Positions 1 through 6,633 of a stretch of 10,239 bases of DNA are shown in pieces; the first letter of the stretch is position 1, and each line of letters opens with the position of its first letter. The stretch spans positions 1-10,239 of the forward strand of contig JAOZNY010000105.1 of assembly GCA_029933565.1 (NCBI GenBank). Reading direction: 5' to 3'. A program made the position numbers and the translations under genes. Source of the stretch: Bacteroidales bacterium (GTDB lineage Bacteria > Bacteroidota > Bacteroidia > Bacteroidales > F082). The notes below the pieces were generated by a model. That model had not been told where the DNA came from and made no database searches. It saw only the letters and a list, made by a program, of their open reading frames with translations.

Positions 1-55
1 AAAATTAATGACATTATTTTAATAATTTTCGGGTGGCAAAAGTAGTGAATAAATT

Positions 56-90
56 AAAGTGGAAAGTGGAAAGCTTAAATGTCTAAAGTA
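56..90. repeat. Degenerate 7-bp repeat block, unit AAAGTGG
   Basis: Two perfect AAAGTGG heptamers at 56-62 and 63-69 are followed in the same phase by the decayed units AAAGCTT, AAATGTC and TAAAGTA up to position 90. The block sits in non-coding DNA beside a second, different heptamer array. I see no hairpin or protein-binding signature in it. Function is unknown; replication slippage is the simplest origin. Confidence 0.55.
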
Positions 91-98
91 TGTTTATC

Positions 99-147
99 TC
101 AATTCTTGGTTCTTGATTCCTGATTCCTGATTCCTAGTTCTCGATTC
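99..147. repeat. 7-bp tandem array, seven units, consensus TTGATTC
   Basis: Seven heptamers lie end to end in perfect register: TCAATTC, TTGGTTC, TTGATTC, CTGATTC, CTGATTC, CTAGTTC and TCGATTC. Every unit ends in TTC. The last base of the array (147) is also the last base of the TAG stop codon (minus strand) of the methionine sulfoxide reductase gene, so the array begins exactly where coding sequence ends. Slippage would change the 3' untranslated region, not the protein. No function is visible. Confidence 0.8.
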
Positions 148-608
148 TATCTCCCATAAACCAAGTCAACAATTTTCTCCAGCCACAATTTATCAGTTTC
201 ATCAAAAGAGGCATACTCCTTACTATCAACGTCAAGAACGCCCAATATTTCTCCATTCTTATTTTTAAGCGGGATTACAATTTCTGATTTAGATCGTGAG
301 TCGCAAGCAATATGACCCGGAAATGCTTCCACATCGGCAACAACTTCAGTACTTTTATTATTTATGACCGCCCAACAAACTCCTGTATCCTTCACCAAAT
401 TAATACAAGCAAGCGAACCCTGATAAGGTCCAACCTGTAGTTTAGCATCCTGCAACAAATAAAAACCTATCCAGAAAAAGTATTCCATTTTGTGATAAAG
501 CACTGCGTTTATTGTAGCCATATTCGAGAGCGGGTTATTACTGCTTTTATCAATTAGGTCGCTAATTTGATTATAATATCTTTCGTATCGTTTGTTTTTA
601 TTTTTCAT
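147..608 (-). CDS. msrC: Free methionine-R-sulfoxide reductase (GAF domain)
   Basis: This 153-residue protein is a single GAF domain of the fRMsr (YebR/MsrC) family, which reduces free methionine-R-sulfoxide in the cytoplasm using thioredoxin-type electrons. Three cysteines, C68, C78 and C102, have spacings of 10 and 24 residues, the same as the three redox cysteines of the E. coli enzyme. They lie in family motifs: GVCW near 76-79, FPGHIACD at 96-103 and GVLDVDS at 123-129. The length is slightly below the usual ~160 residues, mainly at the C-terminus. The ATG at 608 fits the family N-terminus and there is no clear Shine-Dalgarno site. It lies 58 bp downstream of the exporter gene on the same strand, with no exact promoter box between, so it may be the last gene of that unit. 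The family call is firm; the operon link is inferred. Confidence 0.92.
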   Translation of the reverse strand: MKNKNKRYERYYNQISDLIDKSSNNPLSNMATINAVLYHKMEYFFWIGFYLLQDAKLQVGPYQGSLACINLVKDTGVCWAVINNKSTEVVADVEAFPGHIACDSRSKSEIVIPLKNKNGEILGVLDVDSKEYASFDETDKLWLEKIVDLVYGR

Positions 609-666
609 TTTATTTCAATTGTAATTTTAAACAAATAAGGGAATTATTTATCTCATAATACTAAAC

Positions 667-1311
667 CTATAAAACCAATAATGACCTGATTATTAAAAAA
701 ATGCCAAAGCCAACTAAAGCCAATCCTGCAATTTTATTAATTATTATTAGAAATTTATCGGTAACGTAAGGCTTTAATCTGGCTGCCAAAAATGATTTAA
801 ATAAATCAGTTATAAAAACTACTGAAAGCGTTCCGGCAAAAAAGATAAAAACATTATGGATGTTGGCAGAAAAACGTGCAGTGATTCCAACAACCACTCC
901 CAGCCAAAATAACCAAACAAATGGATTTACCAGATTCAATAAAAAACCCTTTGAAAAATATACTATAAAATGCGGATTTGACACAATCAAGTCCGTTTTC
1001 TTATCATTTACTTCTCTACCCCTCATAAAGGTTACAACACCAAAAATAATAATCAATATTCCTCCAACAACACCAATAATTTTATAACTCTCTACATTTC
1101 CCAGAAGTTTATTTGACCCCAAAATAATAAGTGAAATTATTGAAGCATCATTCAAAATTATTCCAAATGCAAGCATAGCAGCAGGCCAAAAACCACGATA
1201 AATCCCAGTTTGAATCAAGGCGAAAAATGCTGGCCCAAACCCAAATAAAAAGGCTAGTGAAAAACCCAATACGGTACCCTCAAGAAATATGTTTAAAACA
1301 TCAATATTCAC
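667..1311 (-). CDS. LysE/RhtB-family exporter
   Basis: This 214-residue integral membrane protein has about six hydrophobic segments, near residues 10-32, 42-65, 76-96, 120-143, 150-172 and 187-212. The N-terminal glycine-rich helix (GFGPAFFALIQTG, 24-36) followed by YRGF, and an Asn-Pro in the fourth segment (NLVNPFVW, 126-133), match the LysE/RhtB superfamily, which exports amino acids and related small molecules. The substrate cannot be read from sequence. The start is GTG at 1311; the next in-frame Met (residue 46) would delete the first helix. The G of this GTG is also the last base of the upstream GH3 gene's TAG stop, giving TAGTG, so translation of the two is probably coupled. Family assignment is good; a role in exporting the GH3 product is inferred. 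Confidence 0.85.
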   Translation of the reverse strand: MNIDVLNIFLEGTVLGFSLAFLFGFGPAFFALIQTGIYRGFWPAAMLAFGIILNDASIISLIILGSNKLLGNVESYKIIGVVGGILIIIFGVVTFMRGREVNDKKTDLIVSNPHFIVYFSKGFLLNLVNPFVWLFWLGVVVGITARFSANIHNVFIFFAGTLSVVFITDLFKSFLAARLKPYVTDKFLIIINKIAGLALVGFGIFLIIRSLLVL

Positions 1312-2852
1312 TATAAATAATTATGTTTCTTTAAAAAGTCCTCCCAATCAGTAATCCGGCTATTTTTTAGAACTCGTGGAAATTTATTTGCACCACCTTC
1401 TTTTCCCTTTACTCTTAAATATTCCACAAATGCCTGTTGCGGAAGAAGTACAACTTCCACTTTTTTAATTGCTTCCAGGCGCTCAACCCTATAGTCATCG
1501 TTTATGTTTTTGAGGTGCTCATCAATTTTGTCAGCAACTAATTCAACATCAATATTATTAGCCGAAGCCAAGTACCAGCGGTGAGCAAACAAATTATCGT
1601 GTTTATAGGCATGTACAGTAAACTCGTTTACTTCAATATTAAGATCCTCCTGCAGAAGTTCAATAGTACGATTCATATTATCCTGCGAAAGGTGTTCGCC
1701 GCATACACTTAAAAAGAATTTCGTACGTCCTGTAATAATTATTTCACTCTTTTTTTTATTTATAAACTTAACGGTATCGCCTATTAAATACCTCCATGCT
1801 CCGGCATTAGTAGAAATAAGAAGTGCATATTCTACATTTTCCTCAATTTCGCCAATAGTAAATGTTTTGGGATTATTTTTTATATTTCCGTCTTCTTCAA
1901 AATTGTTGCTGTTAAATGGAATAAATTCGTAATAAATACCATTATCAAGAATAAGTTCCATTCCTTCCGACTGAGGGTTGTTTTGATAAGCAATATAACC
2001 TTCCGATGCAAGATATGACTCCTGATACATCAATGGTTTACCAATAAGTTTTTCAAATCGCTTTAAGTAGGGTTTAAAGTAAACCCCACTGTGAACATAA
2101 ACTGATAGGTTTGGCCAAATATCGTGAATGTTATTTAAGTCATGTTCTTCAATAATTCTTTCAAAAAGTATCTGCACCCATGCTGGCACACCAACAACAA
2201 CACCAATATCCCAATCTGGTGCGTTTTTTACCATTTCATTTAGTTTGTTCGACCAATCGGAGGCTCTTGAAATACGACGACCAGGCTTATAAAAATGCTG
2301 AAACCAAAAAGGAATATTTCCAGCGGTTATTCCCGACAGGTCACCTTCGTAATAAGTTCCATTGTACTGTAAGTGAGTACTCCCACCAATCATAAGTATT
2401 CCTTTTTCATAAAAACTCAAAGGAAAATCGAACTTTACGGTTGAAACCAATTGTTTTATGCTTGCCTTTTTTATGCTTGCAAGCATATCTCCAGTAACAG
2501 GAATATATTTACTAGAGGCCTCTGAAGTACCTGAACTTAAAGCAAAATACTTTACTTTACCCGGCCACGAAACGTAGGCCTCCCCATTTAATGCCCTATA
2601 CCACCATCGTTTGTACATCAATTTATAATCGTGAACCGGTATTCTTTCTTTAAATATTTCACTACGATTATCATTTTCTAAAAGTTCAGAAAATTTGTAA
2701 TGCTCTCCAATGGCTGTAAACTGAGCTTTTTTAAGTAGTTTATTGAGTTGCTTTTTCTGTGCTTCTATAGGTGAAATTGCATCTAACTTCTTTTCAAAAG
2801 GCAGGTTACGCAACGTATAGGCTTTTTTAATAATACTTCCCAGTAATGGCAT
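1311..2852 (-). CDS. GH3-family acyl-adenylating enzyme
   Basis: This ~513-residue protein is a bacterial member of the GH3 family in the ANL (acyl-CoA synthetase-like) superfamily. Plant members activate carboxylic acids as acyl-adenylates and join them to amino acids; bacterial substrates are mostly unknown. Numbered from the upstream in-frame TTG at 2858, the ATP-binding motif SSGTSE is at 108-113, followed by KYIP. The acyl-pocket segment YQESYLASEG is at 278-287, WRYLIGDTVKF at 355-365, ITGRTKFFLS at 375-384, and the C-terminal GGANKFPR at 488-495. All core elements are present in one intact frame. The ATG at 2852 (two codons inside the TTG) gives the expected family start MPLLGSIIKKAYTLR and is preferred. 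An exact TAATTTTG box lies 22 nt upstream. The gene leads a likely unit with the LysE exporter, overlapping it by one base. Confidence 0.92.
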   Translation of the reverse strand: MPLLGSIIKKAYTLRNLPFEKKLDAISPIEAQKKQLNKLLKKAQFTAIGEHYKFSELLENDNRSEIFKERIPVHDYKLMYKRWWYRALNGEAYVSWPGKVKYFALSSGTSEASSKYIPVTGDMLASIKKASIKQLVSTVKFDFPLSFYEKGILMIGGSTHLQYNGTYYEGDLSGITAGNIPFWFQHFYKPGRRISRASDWSNKLNEMVKNAPDWDIGVVVGVPAWVQILFERIIEEHDLNNIHDIWPNLSVYVHSGVYFKPYLKRFEKLIGKPLMYQESYLASEGYIAYQNNPQSEGMELILDNGIYYEFIPFNSNNFEEDGNIKNNPKTFTIGEIEENVEYALLISTNAGAWRYLIGDTVKFINKKKSEIIITGRTKFFLSVCGEHLSQDNMNRTIELLQEDLNIEVNEFTVHAYKHDNLFAHRWYLASANNIDVELVADKIDEHLKNINDDYRVERLEAIKKVEVVLLPQQAFVEYLRVKGKEGGANKFPRVLKNSRITDWEDFLKKHNYL

Positions 2853-2874
2853 TTTCAATACTTTTTATAGCCAT

Positions 2875-2907
2875 CAAAATTATCAAAAAATAAATAGCGG
2901 TTTCCAA
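2875..2907 (-). promoter_or_regulatory. Candidate Bacteroidota promoter for the GH3 unit
   Basis: On the minus strand TAATTTTG (2882-2875) matches the Bacteroidota -7 consensus TAnnTTTG exactly. A TTG (2907-2905) lies 22 nt upstream, within the 17-23 nt spacing reported for this promoter class. The box is 22 nt before the preferred ATG at 2852. In A/T-rich DNA such matches arise by chance, so this is a candidate only. Confidence 0.45.
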
Positions 2908-3010
2908 TAGAAAAACTCCTATAAATTAATTCAAACTATAATTTGATGAATCATTACTATTTTTATTAAATTGCTGCCGCTTATTCAAAATAAACCAAAA
3001 ACATTAAATC

Positions 3011-4078
3011 ATGAAAATGGCATTTAAAATAATAGTAAGAGTTATTTTGTTTTTAATCTTCGCTTTCATAGGTTTTGTTGCCTACATAAGCATTTTGGAT
3101 TATCGTCCTGATGTAATAGAAGATATAGAAGTTTCGGGGCCTAAGGCCTCCCCGTACAAGCTCACACATGATACTTTCAGTCTTTTATCGTGGAATATTG
3201 GGTATGCCGGGCTTGGTGCCGAAATGGATTTCTTTTATGATGATGGAGTACAGGTAAGGCCAACAAAAAAAATGGGTAGGAAATATCTTGACAACATAAA
3301 AACGTTTATTGGTAATCAGGATAGTGTTGACTTTTTTGTTCTTCAGGAAATTGATGTACGTGCACGTAGAAGCCATAACTTTAACGAGGTTGACGAAATT
3401 AATCGACTGCTTCAGCATAATCATTCAGCATTTGCCAAAAATTACCACTGCCAGTTTGTTCCGGTTCCTTTGTACGAACCATTGGGATATGTTAAAGGTG
3501 GAATGCTTACATTCTCAGAATTTCCAATTACCGAAGCCAAAAGATATGCATATCCTTTAATTGCTTCGTGGCCAAATAAATTATTTCTCCTCGACAGATG
3601 TTTTATTCTTACGCGCTTTCCTCTTGAAAACGGAAAAGATCTTGTGGTTTTAAACACCCACAACTCTGCTTATGTAACCGATAGTATTTTGAGGATTAAG
3701 GAATTAAATATTATGAAAGAAAAAATGCTGGAAGAATATTCAAAAGGTAATTATGTGGTTGCGGGTGGCGACTGGAATGCAAACCCACCGAACTTTAAAC
3801 CTAAAAATGGATTCAACGGACATAAATTCTTTCCATCAGAGGTAAAGATGAACCCAAATACTCTACCAACAGACTGGACTTGGGCTTATGACCCAACCGC
3901 TCCCACTAATCGACAGAATTATAAATCTTTTGTAAAAGGTGAAAACCCAACTACCATTCTTGATTACTTTGTTGTGTCGCCAAATATTGAACTCTTAATG
4001 GCAAAAACTATCGACCTTAACTTTGAGAATAGCGACCACAATCCAGTTTATGTTAAAGTAAAGTTAATACTAAATTAA
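3011..4078 (+). CDS. Membrane-anchored endonuclease/exonuclease/phosphatase-fold enzyme
   Basis: This 355-residue protein belongs to the EEP (DNase I/exonuclease III-like) superfamily of metal-dependent phosphodiesterases and phosphatases. Visible motifs in order are LSWNIG (59-64), FVLQEID with metal ligand Glu113, VLNTHNS (213-219), GGDWNANP (252-259), LDYFVVS (317-323) and the terminal SDHNPV (341-346). All canonical catalytic positions appear present. A hydrophobic helix at about 7-28 is preceded by K/R and followed by an acidic stretch. By the positive-inside rule this predicts a cytoplasmic N-terminus and a catalytic domain outside the inner membrane. The start is ATG AAA ATG; the third codon is an alternative. 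No Shine-Dalgarno site is seen. It is divergent from the GH3 gene and 78 bp upstream of the porin. The substrate (nucleic acid, sphingolipid, inositol phosphate or other phosphoester) cannot be told. Confidence 0.88.
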   Translation: MKMAFKIIVRVILFLIFAFIGFVAYISILDYRPDVIEDIEVSGPKASPYKLTHDTFSLLSWNIGYAGLGAEMDFFYDDGVQVRPTKKMGRKYLDNIKTFIGNQDSVDFFVLQEIDVRARRSHNFNEVDEINRLLQHNHSAFAKNYHCQFVPVPLYEPLGYVKGGMLTFSEFPITEAKRYAYPLIASWPNKLFLLDRCFILTRFPLENGKDLVVLNTHNSAYVTDSILRIKELNIMKEKMLEEYSKGNYVVAGGDWNANPPNFKPKNGFNGHKFFPSEVKMNPNTLPTDWTWAYDPTAPTNRQNYKSFVKGENPTTILDYFVVSPNIELLMAKTIDLNFENSDHNPVYVKVKLILN

Positions 4079-4096
4079 GGTTAAGTTTTTGTTGGA

Positions 4097-4127
4097 ATGT
4101 GAAGAAGAACTTAATTCACATATTTTT
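4097..4127 (+). terminator. Possible weak stem-loop with T run after the EEP gene
   Basis: ATGTGAA (4097-4103) and TTCACAT (4115-4121) are perfect 7-bp complements around an 11-nt loop, followed by ATTTTT to 4127, so an intrinsic terminator is possible. The stem is A/T-rich and would be weak. The T run is shared with a candidate promoter box for the next gene. Confidence 0.3.
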
Positions 4128-4128
4128 G
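4121..4128 (+). promoter_or_regulatory. Candidate -7 box upstream of the porin gene
   Basis: TATTTTTG is an exact TAnnTTTG match 28 nt before the porin ATG, a suitable leader length. No TTG lies 17-23 nt upstream; the nearest ends 26 nt away. The box sits at the base of the inverted repeat 4097-4121. Confidence 0.35.
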
Positions 4129-4156
4129 GCTCTGTTATTAACAATTTAATAGTTAG

Positions 4157-5362
4157 ATGAAAAAGTTTTTATTCATTGCTTTGATTTCTTTTATTACCTC
4201 AAGCTTATATTCACAGGATAAAATAGAGTTAAAACCTTATTGGGATAATGGTTTAAAGTTGGAAAGTTCCGATAAAAATTTCTCTGTCAAACTTGGTGGA
4301 CGCATTCAGTACGACATAATGTTTATTAACCAGGATGACTCACTAAACAATAATTTTGATGCAGAAAACGGTGCAGAATTTAGAAGGGCACGCTTATATA
4401 CTTCTGGAACAATTTATAAAACCATAAAATATAAATTCCAGATTGACTTTGCAGGCAATCGTGTAGTTATTAAAGACGCATACCTTAGGTTTACCAAAAT
4501 TCCGGGAATAGGAAATATTACTGTTGGAAACTTCAAAGAACCCCATGGTTTTGAAATGATTACCAGCTCAAAGTATATAACAATGATGGAGCGTTCGCTT
4601 ACTAATCCATTCGATAATGACAGAAACCTGGGGTTCATGCTTAACAATAGTTTTCTGTATAAAAGACTTTCTTTATTTGTGGGATATTTTTATCCGTCCA
4701 GTAACGAAGGTAAATATAGTGGAGGTAATTATAATCTAACATTCAGAGTTGCTGGCATTCCTTATTACAATAATGAAGAGGGACTGAAAGTTGTACATCT
4801 TGGTATAGGCTTTACCCATGAGGAACATAATGGAGAAGAGGTTTCATATTCATCAAGACCAGAGGCTCATTTAGCACCAAAATATTTAAAAGTAAATATT
4901 GATAAAACTAAGAATCTTAATGAGATAAATGGTGAGTTGGTGCTCATATACAATAGCCTTTCTTTTCAAAGTGAATATACTTACACAGGTGTAAAAACAA
5001 GTACTAATTCGGCATTACAAGAAAGTGGTTATGGTTTTTATTCGTTTTTTGGAACCTTAAGTTGGTTTATTACCGGCGAACATAAAAACTATAGCAAAAA
5101 GAAAAGTGCTTTTGACAGACTTAGTCCGAAAAAGAATTTTGGCACAAAAGGTGGATTTGGTGCTTTAGAAATTGCCCTTAGATATTCTGTTTTAAACCTA
5201 AACGACCAAGACTTGAATGGTGGTAAAATGAACAATTTTACGGCAGGTGTAAACTGGTATTTAAACCCTGCAACAAAAATTGCTTTTAACTATGTTCGTT
5301 CAAATATTTATGAATTAGGTATCTCAAATATCTATCAAATGAGGTTTCAAATAGCTTTTTAG
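4157..5362 (+). CDS. OprO/OprP-type (phosphate-selective family) outer-membrane porin
   Basis: This 401-residue protein has a signal peptide (hydrophobic at about 4-16) with likely signal peptidase I cleavage at LYS|QDK after residue 19. The mature chain is rich in alternating beta-strand pattern and ends in phenylalanine, as expected for an outer-membrane barrel. Family landmarks are LESSDKNFSVKLGGRIQYD (35-53), EFRRARLYTSG (74-84), FKEPHGFE (126-133), RNLGFMLNN (156-164), WFITGEHKNY (303-312), LRYSVLNLND (341-350) and NWYLNPATKIAFNYV (366-380). The family includes phosphate- and pyrophosphate-selective porins, but Bacteroidota members are mostly uncharacterised, so selectivity is not established. 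It follows a predicted periplasm-facing phosphatase-fold enzyme by 78 bp, which fits a phosphoester-use role. It converges on the WG-repeat gene with only 30 bp between and no clear terminator there. Confidence 0.9.
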   Translation: MKKFLFIALISFITSSLYSQDKIELKPYWDNGLKLESSDKNFSVKLGGRIQYDIMFINQDDSLNNNFDAENGAEFRRARLYTSGTIYKTIKYKFQIDFAGNRVVIKDAYLRFTKIPGIGNITVGNFKEPHGFEMITSSKYITMMERSLTNPFDNDRNLGFMLNNSFLYKRLSLFVGYFYPSSNEGKYSGGNYNLTFRVAGIPYYNNEEGLKVVHLGIGFTHEEHNGEEVSYSSRPEAHLAPKYLKVNIDKTKNLNEINGELVLIYNSLSFQSEYTYTGVKTSTNSALQESGYGFYSFFGTLSWFITGEHKNYSKKKSAFDRLSPKKNFGTKGGFGALEIALRYSVLNLNDQDLNGGKMNNFTAGVNWYLNPATKIAFNYVRSNIYELGISNIYQMRFQIAF

Positions 5363-5392
5363 TTATCCTTGCTATTATAATTTCATTTAAAA

Positions 5393-6478
5393 TTACTTTG
5401 TAAAGGGGTATGCATTGGGGAATTGAGGATTAATAATGTAGGTGCCTTTTGTGTCAATCCAACCCCATTCACCATTTTTCATAACCATTGCTCGACCATT
5501 ATTAAAGTCTTTTACTTTTTCATATTGAGGGTTAATTATCCATTTTCCACTTTTGTCAACAAAACCCCAGTCTTTACCTTTTCTAACCGCAGCCAAACCA
5601 TCGCTCATGCTTTTCGCATCATCAAACTGTGGGTTAATTACCCAAATACCTTTGTTATCAACAAAACCCCATTCCTTACCCATTCTTACTGCGGCAAGAC
5701 CATTACTAAAACTTTTTGCATTTACAAACTGTGGGTTAATAACATAAACTCCTTCTTTATTACAAAAACCCCAGTCCTTGTCTTTTCTCATTGCGGCAAG
5801 ACCCTCATTTAATTCTTTAAGAAATGTAAACTGAGGATTAACCACGTACGATCCATTTTTATTAATAATACCCCAATCGCCACCTTGACGCACAACTGCC
5901 AGTCCATTAATAAAAGTACCAGCTTTTTCAAACTGTGGATTAATAACCCACATACCACTATTATTAATATACCCCCAGTCTTTTCCTTTAAGTGCACTAG
6001 TAACACCTTCCTTAAATGGATTTACTTTTGCAAACTGTGGATTAATTATATAATGTCCTTCCTTATTAATGAATCCCCATTCGCCACCTTTTCGAACAGC
6101 GGCAAGATTTTCAGTAAAATCCAAAACATCCTCAAACTGTGGGTTCACTACCCACTTACCTGTTTTGTCAATAAAACCCCATTCCTTTCCACTTCTCACT
6201 GCTGCAAGCCCATTATAAAAATCATGTGCATCAACAAACTGAGGATTAATCACAAACATTCCATTTTTATCAACAAAGCCCCATTCGCCATTTTTTCTGA
6301 TGGCAGCAACTCCCTCAAAAAAATCATGTGCATGCTCAAATTGCGGATTAATTACCCACATGCCCTCATTATTAATAAAACCCCAATCCTTATCAGCACG
6401 CGCTCGTGCTAATTCCGATTGAGAAAATACTAAACTTGTTACAAATAATAATACGAGAAAAATAATTGATCGCTTCAT
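5393..6478 (-). CDS. Secreted protein of ten WG repeats
   Basis: This 361-residue protein has a signal peptide (hydrophobic at 4-16, probable cleavage VFS|QSE after residue 19), with no lipobox cysteine or membrane anchor. Everything from residue 32 is WG repeats. Trp-Gly pairs begin at 32, 66, 100, 134, 168, 202, 236, 270, 304 and 338, each exactly 34 residues apart. The core is WGF-hydrophobic-[DN]-K-x-G, then [VI]NPQF, then GLAAVR. Repeat 10 ends after 24 residues. Residues 22-31 (ELARARADKD) resemble the last ten residues of a repeat (GLAAVRKGKD; five identical), supplying exactly the missing part. WG repeats are found in many secreted and surface proteins of unclear role; binding of other molecules is possible but unproven. 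The gene is divergent from the aldehyde dehydrogenase gene and no exact promoter box was found for it. The frame is intact and the start is firm. Confidence 0.93.
   Translation of the reverse strand: MKRSIIFLVLLFVTSLVFSQSELARARADKDWGFINNEGMWVINPQFEHAHDFFEGVAAIRKNGEWGFVDKNGMFVINPQFVDAHDFYNGLAAVRSGKEWGFIDKTGKWVVNPQFEDVLDFTENLAAVRKGGEWGFINKEGHYIINPQFAKVNPFKEGVTSALKGKDWGYINNSGMWVINPQFEKAGTFINGLAVVRQGGDWGIINKNGSYVVNPQFTFLKELNEGLAAMRKDKDWGFCNKEGVYVINPQFVNAKSFSNGLAAVRMGKEWGFVDNKGIWVINPQFDDAKSMSDGLAAVRKGKDWGFVDKSGKWIINPQYEKVKDFNNGRAMVMKNGEWGWIDTKGTYIINPQFPNAYPFTK
5396..6385 (-). repeat. 102-bp coding repeats (ten WG units)
   Basis: Nine full 102-bp units and a final 72-bp unit tile this span without spacers or indels. 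The most conserved DNA encodes the NPQF core, visible on the plus strand as variants of CAAACTGTGGGTTAAT, and the WG motif, visible as ACCCCA-type sequence. Synonymous positions have diverged elsewhere, so the array is not recent, though homologous stretches remain that could recombine. Confidence 0.9.
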
Positions 6479-6601
6479 AACATTTAATTTTGGTTAATTA
6501 ATCTGCTAATTTAAAAAAAACTAATAATTAAAAATACATATTTTTTTATCTGTACAACTCTTGCATAAAAAAGTTGGTCTAACAAAACCAAAGAAATTCA
6601 T

Positions 6602-6609
6602 TAGATTTG
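6602..6609 (+). promoter_or_regulatory. Candidate -7 box upstream of the aldehyde dehydrogenase gene
   Basis: TAGATTTG matches TAnnTTTG exactly and lies 24 nt before the ATG at 6634. The nearest upstream TTG (6574-6576) is 25 nt away, slightly beyond the usual spacing. A purine-rich AAAGGGA at 6620-6626 lies about 7 nt before the ATG and may act as a ribosome binding site, unlike most starts in this window. Confidence 0.4.
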
Positions 6610-6633
6610 TCCAAAACAGAAAGGGAAATTTGA

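Noticed and set aside
1..29. A/T-rich palindromes at the left edge (TAATG-A-CATTA; AAAATTA/TAATTTT)
   Set aside because: They are weak, nearly pure A/T and cut by the window edge, so I cannot call a terminator or operator.
860..1087. A 75-codon plus-strand open frame inside the LysE gene; likewise 2180-2395, 3309-3560, 7610-7915 plus and 3185-3424, 3442-3663, 8197-8580, 9178-9384 minus
   Set aside because: Each is a shadow of a well-supported gene on another frame, with low-complexity or biased composition and no recognisable domain.
2853..2858. TTG start two codons upstream of the ATG of the GH3 gene
   Set aside because: It adds only two residues; ATG at 2852 is the stronger codon and gives the family-typical N-terminus MPLLGSIIKK.
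2850..2874. ATG at 2874 reading MAIKSIENAI upstream of GH3
   Set aside because: It is in a different frame from the GH3 gene, and the in-frame start at 2852 already gives a full family N-terminus, so no frameshift is needed.
2937..2942. TATAAT sequence as a sigma-70 -10 box for the EEP gene
   Set aside because: Bacteroidota primary promoters use TAnnTTTG, no partner element is at proper spacing, and such hexamers are common in A/T-rich DNA.
5363..5392. Terminator between the convergent porin and WG genes
   Set aside because: The 30-bp spacer shows no inverted repeat of useful strength, so no terminator is annotated.
5396..6385. Regular repeats that could suggest a CRISPR array
   Set aside because: The period is 102 bp with no unique spacers, and the whole tract is one continuous reading frame of WG repeats.
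5885..6412. A 175-codon plus-strand open frame, and shorter ones at 5423-5812 and 5553-5747
   Set aside because: They lie antisense to the WG-repeat array. Their length comes from the periodic, stop-poor coding repeats on the other strand; they have no family motifs or start signals.
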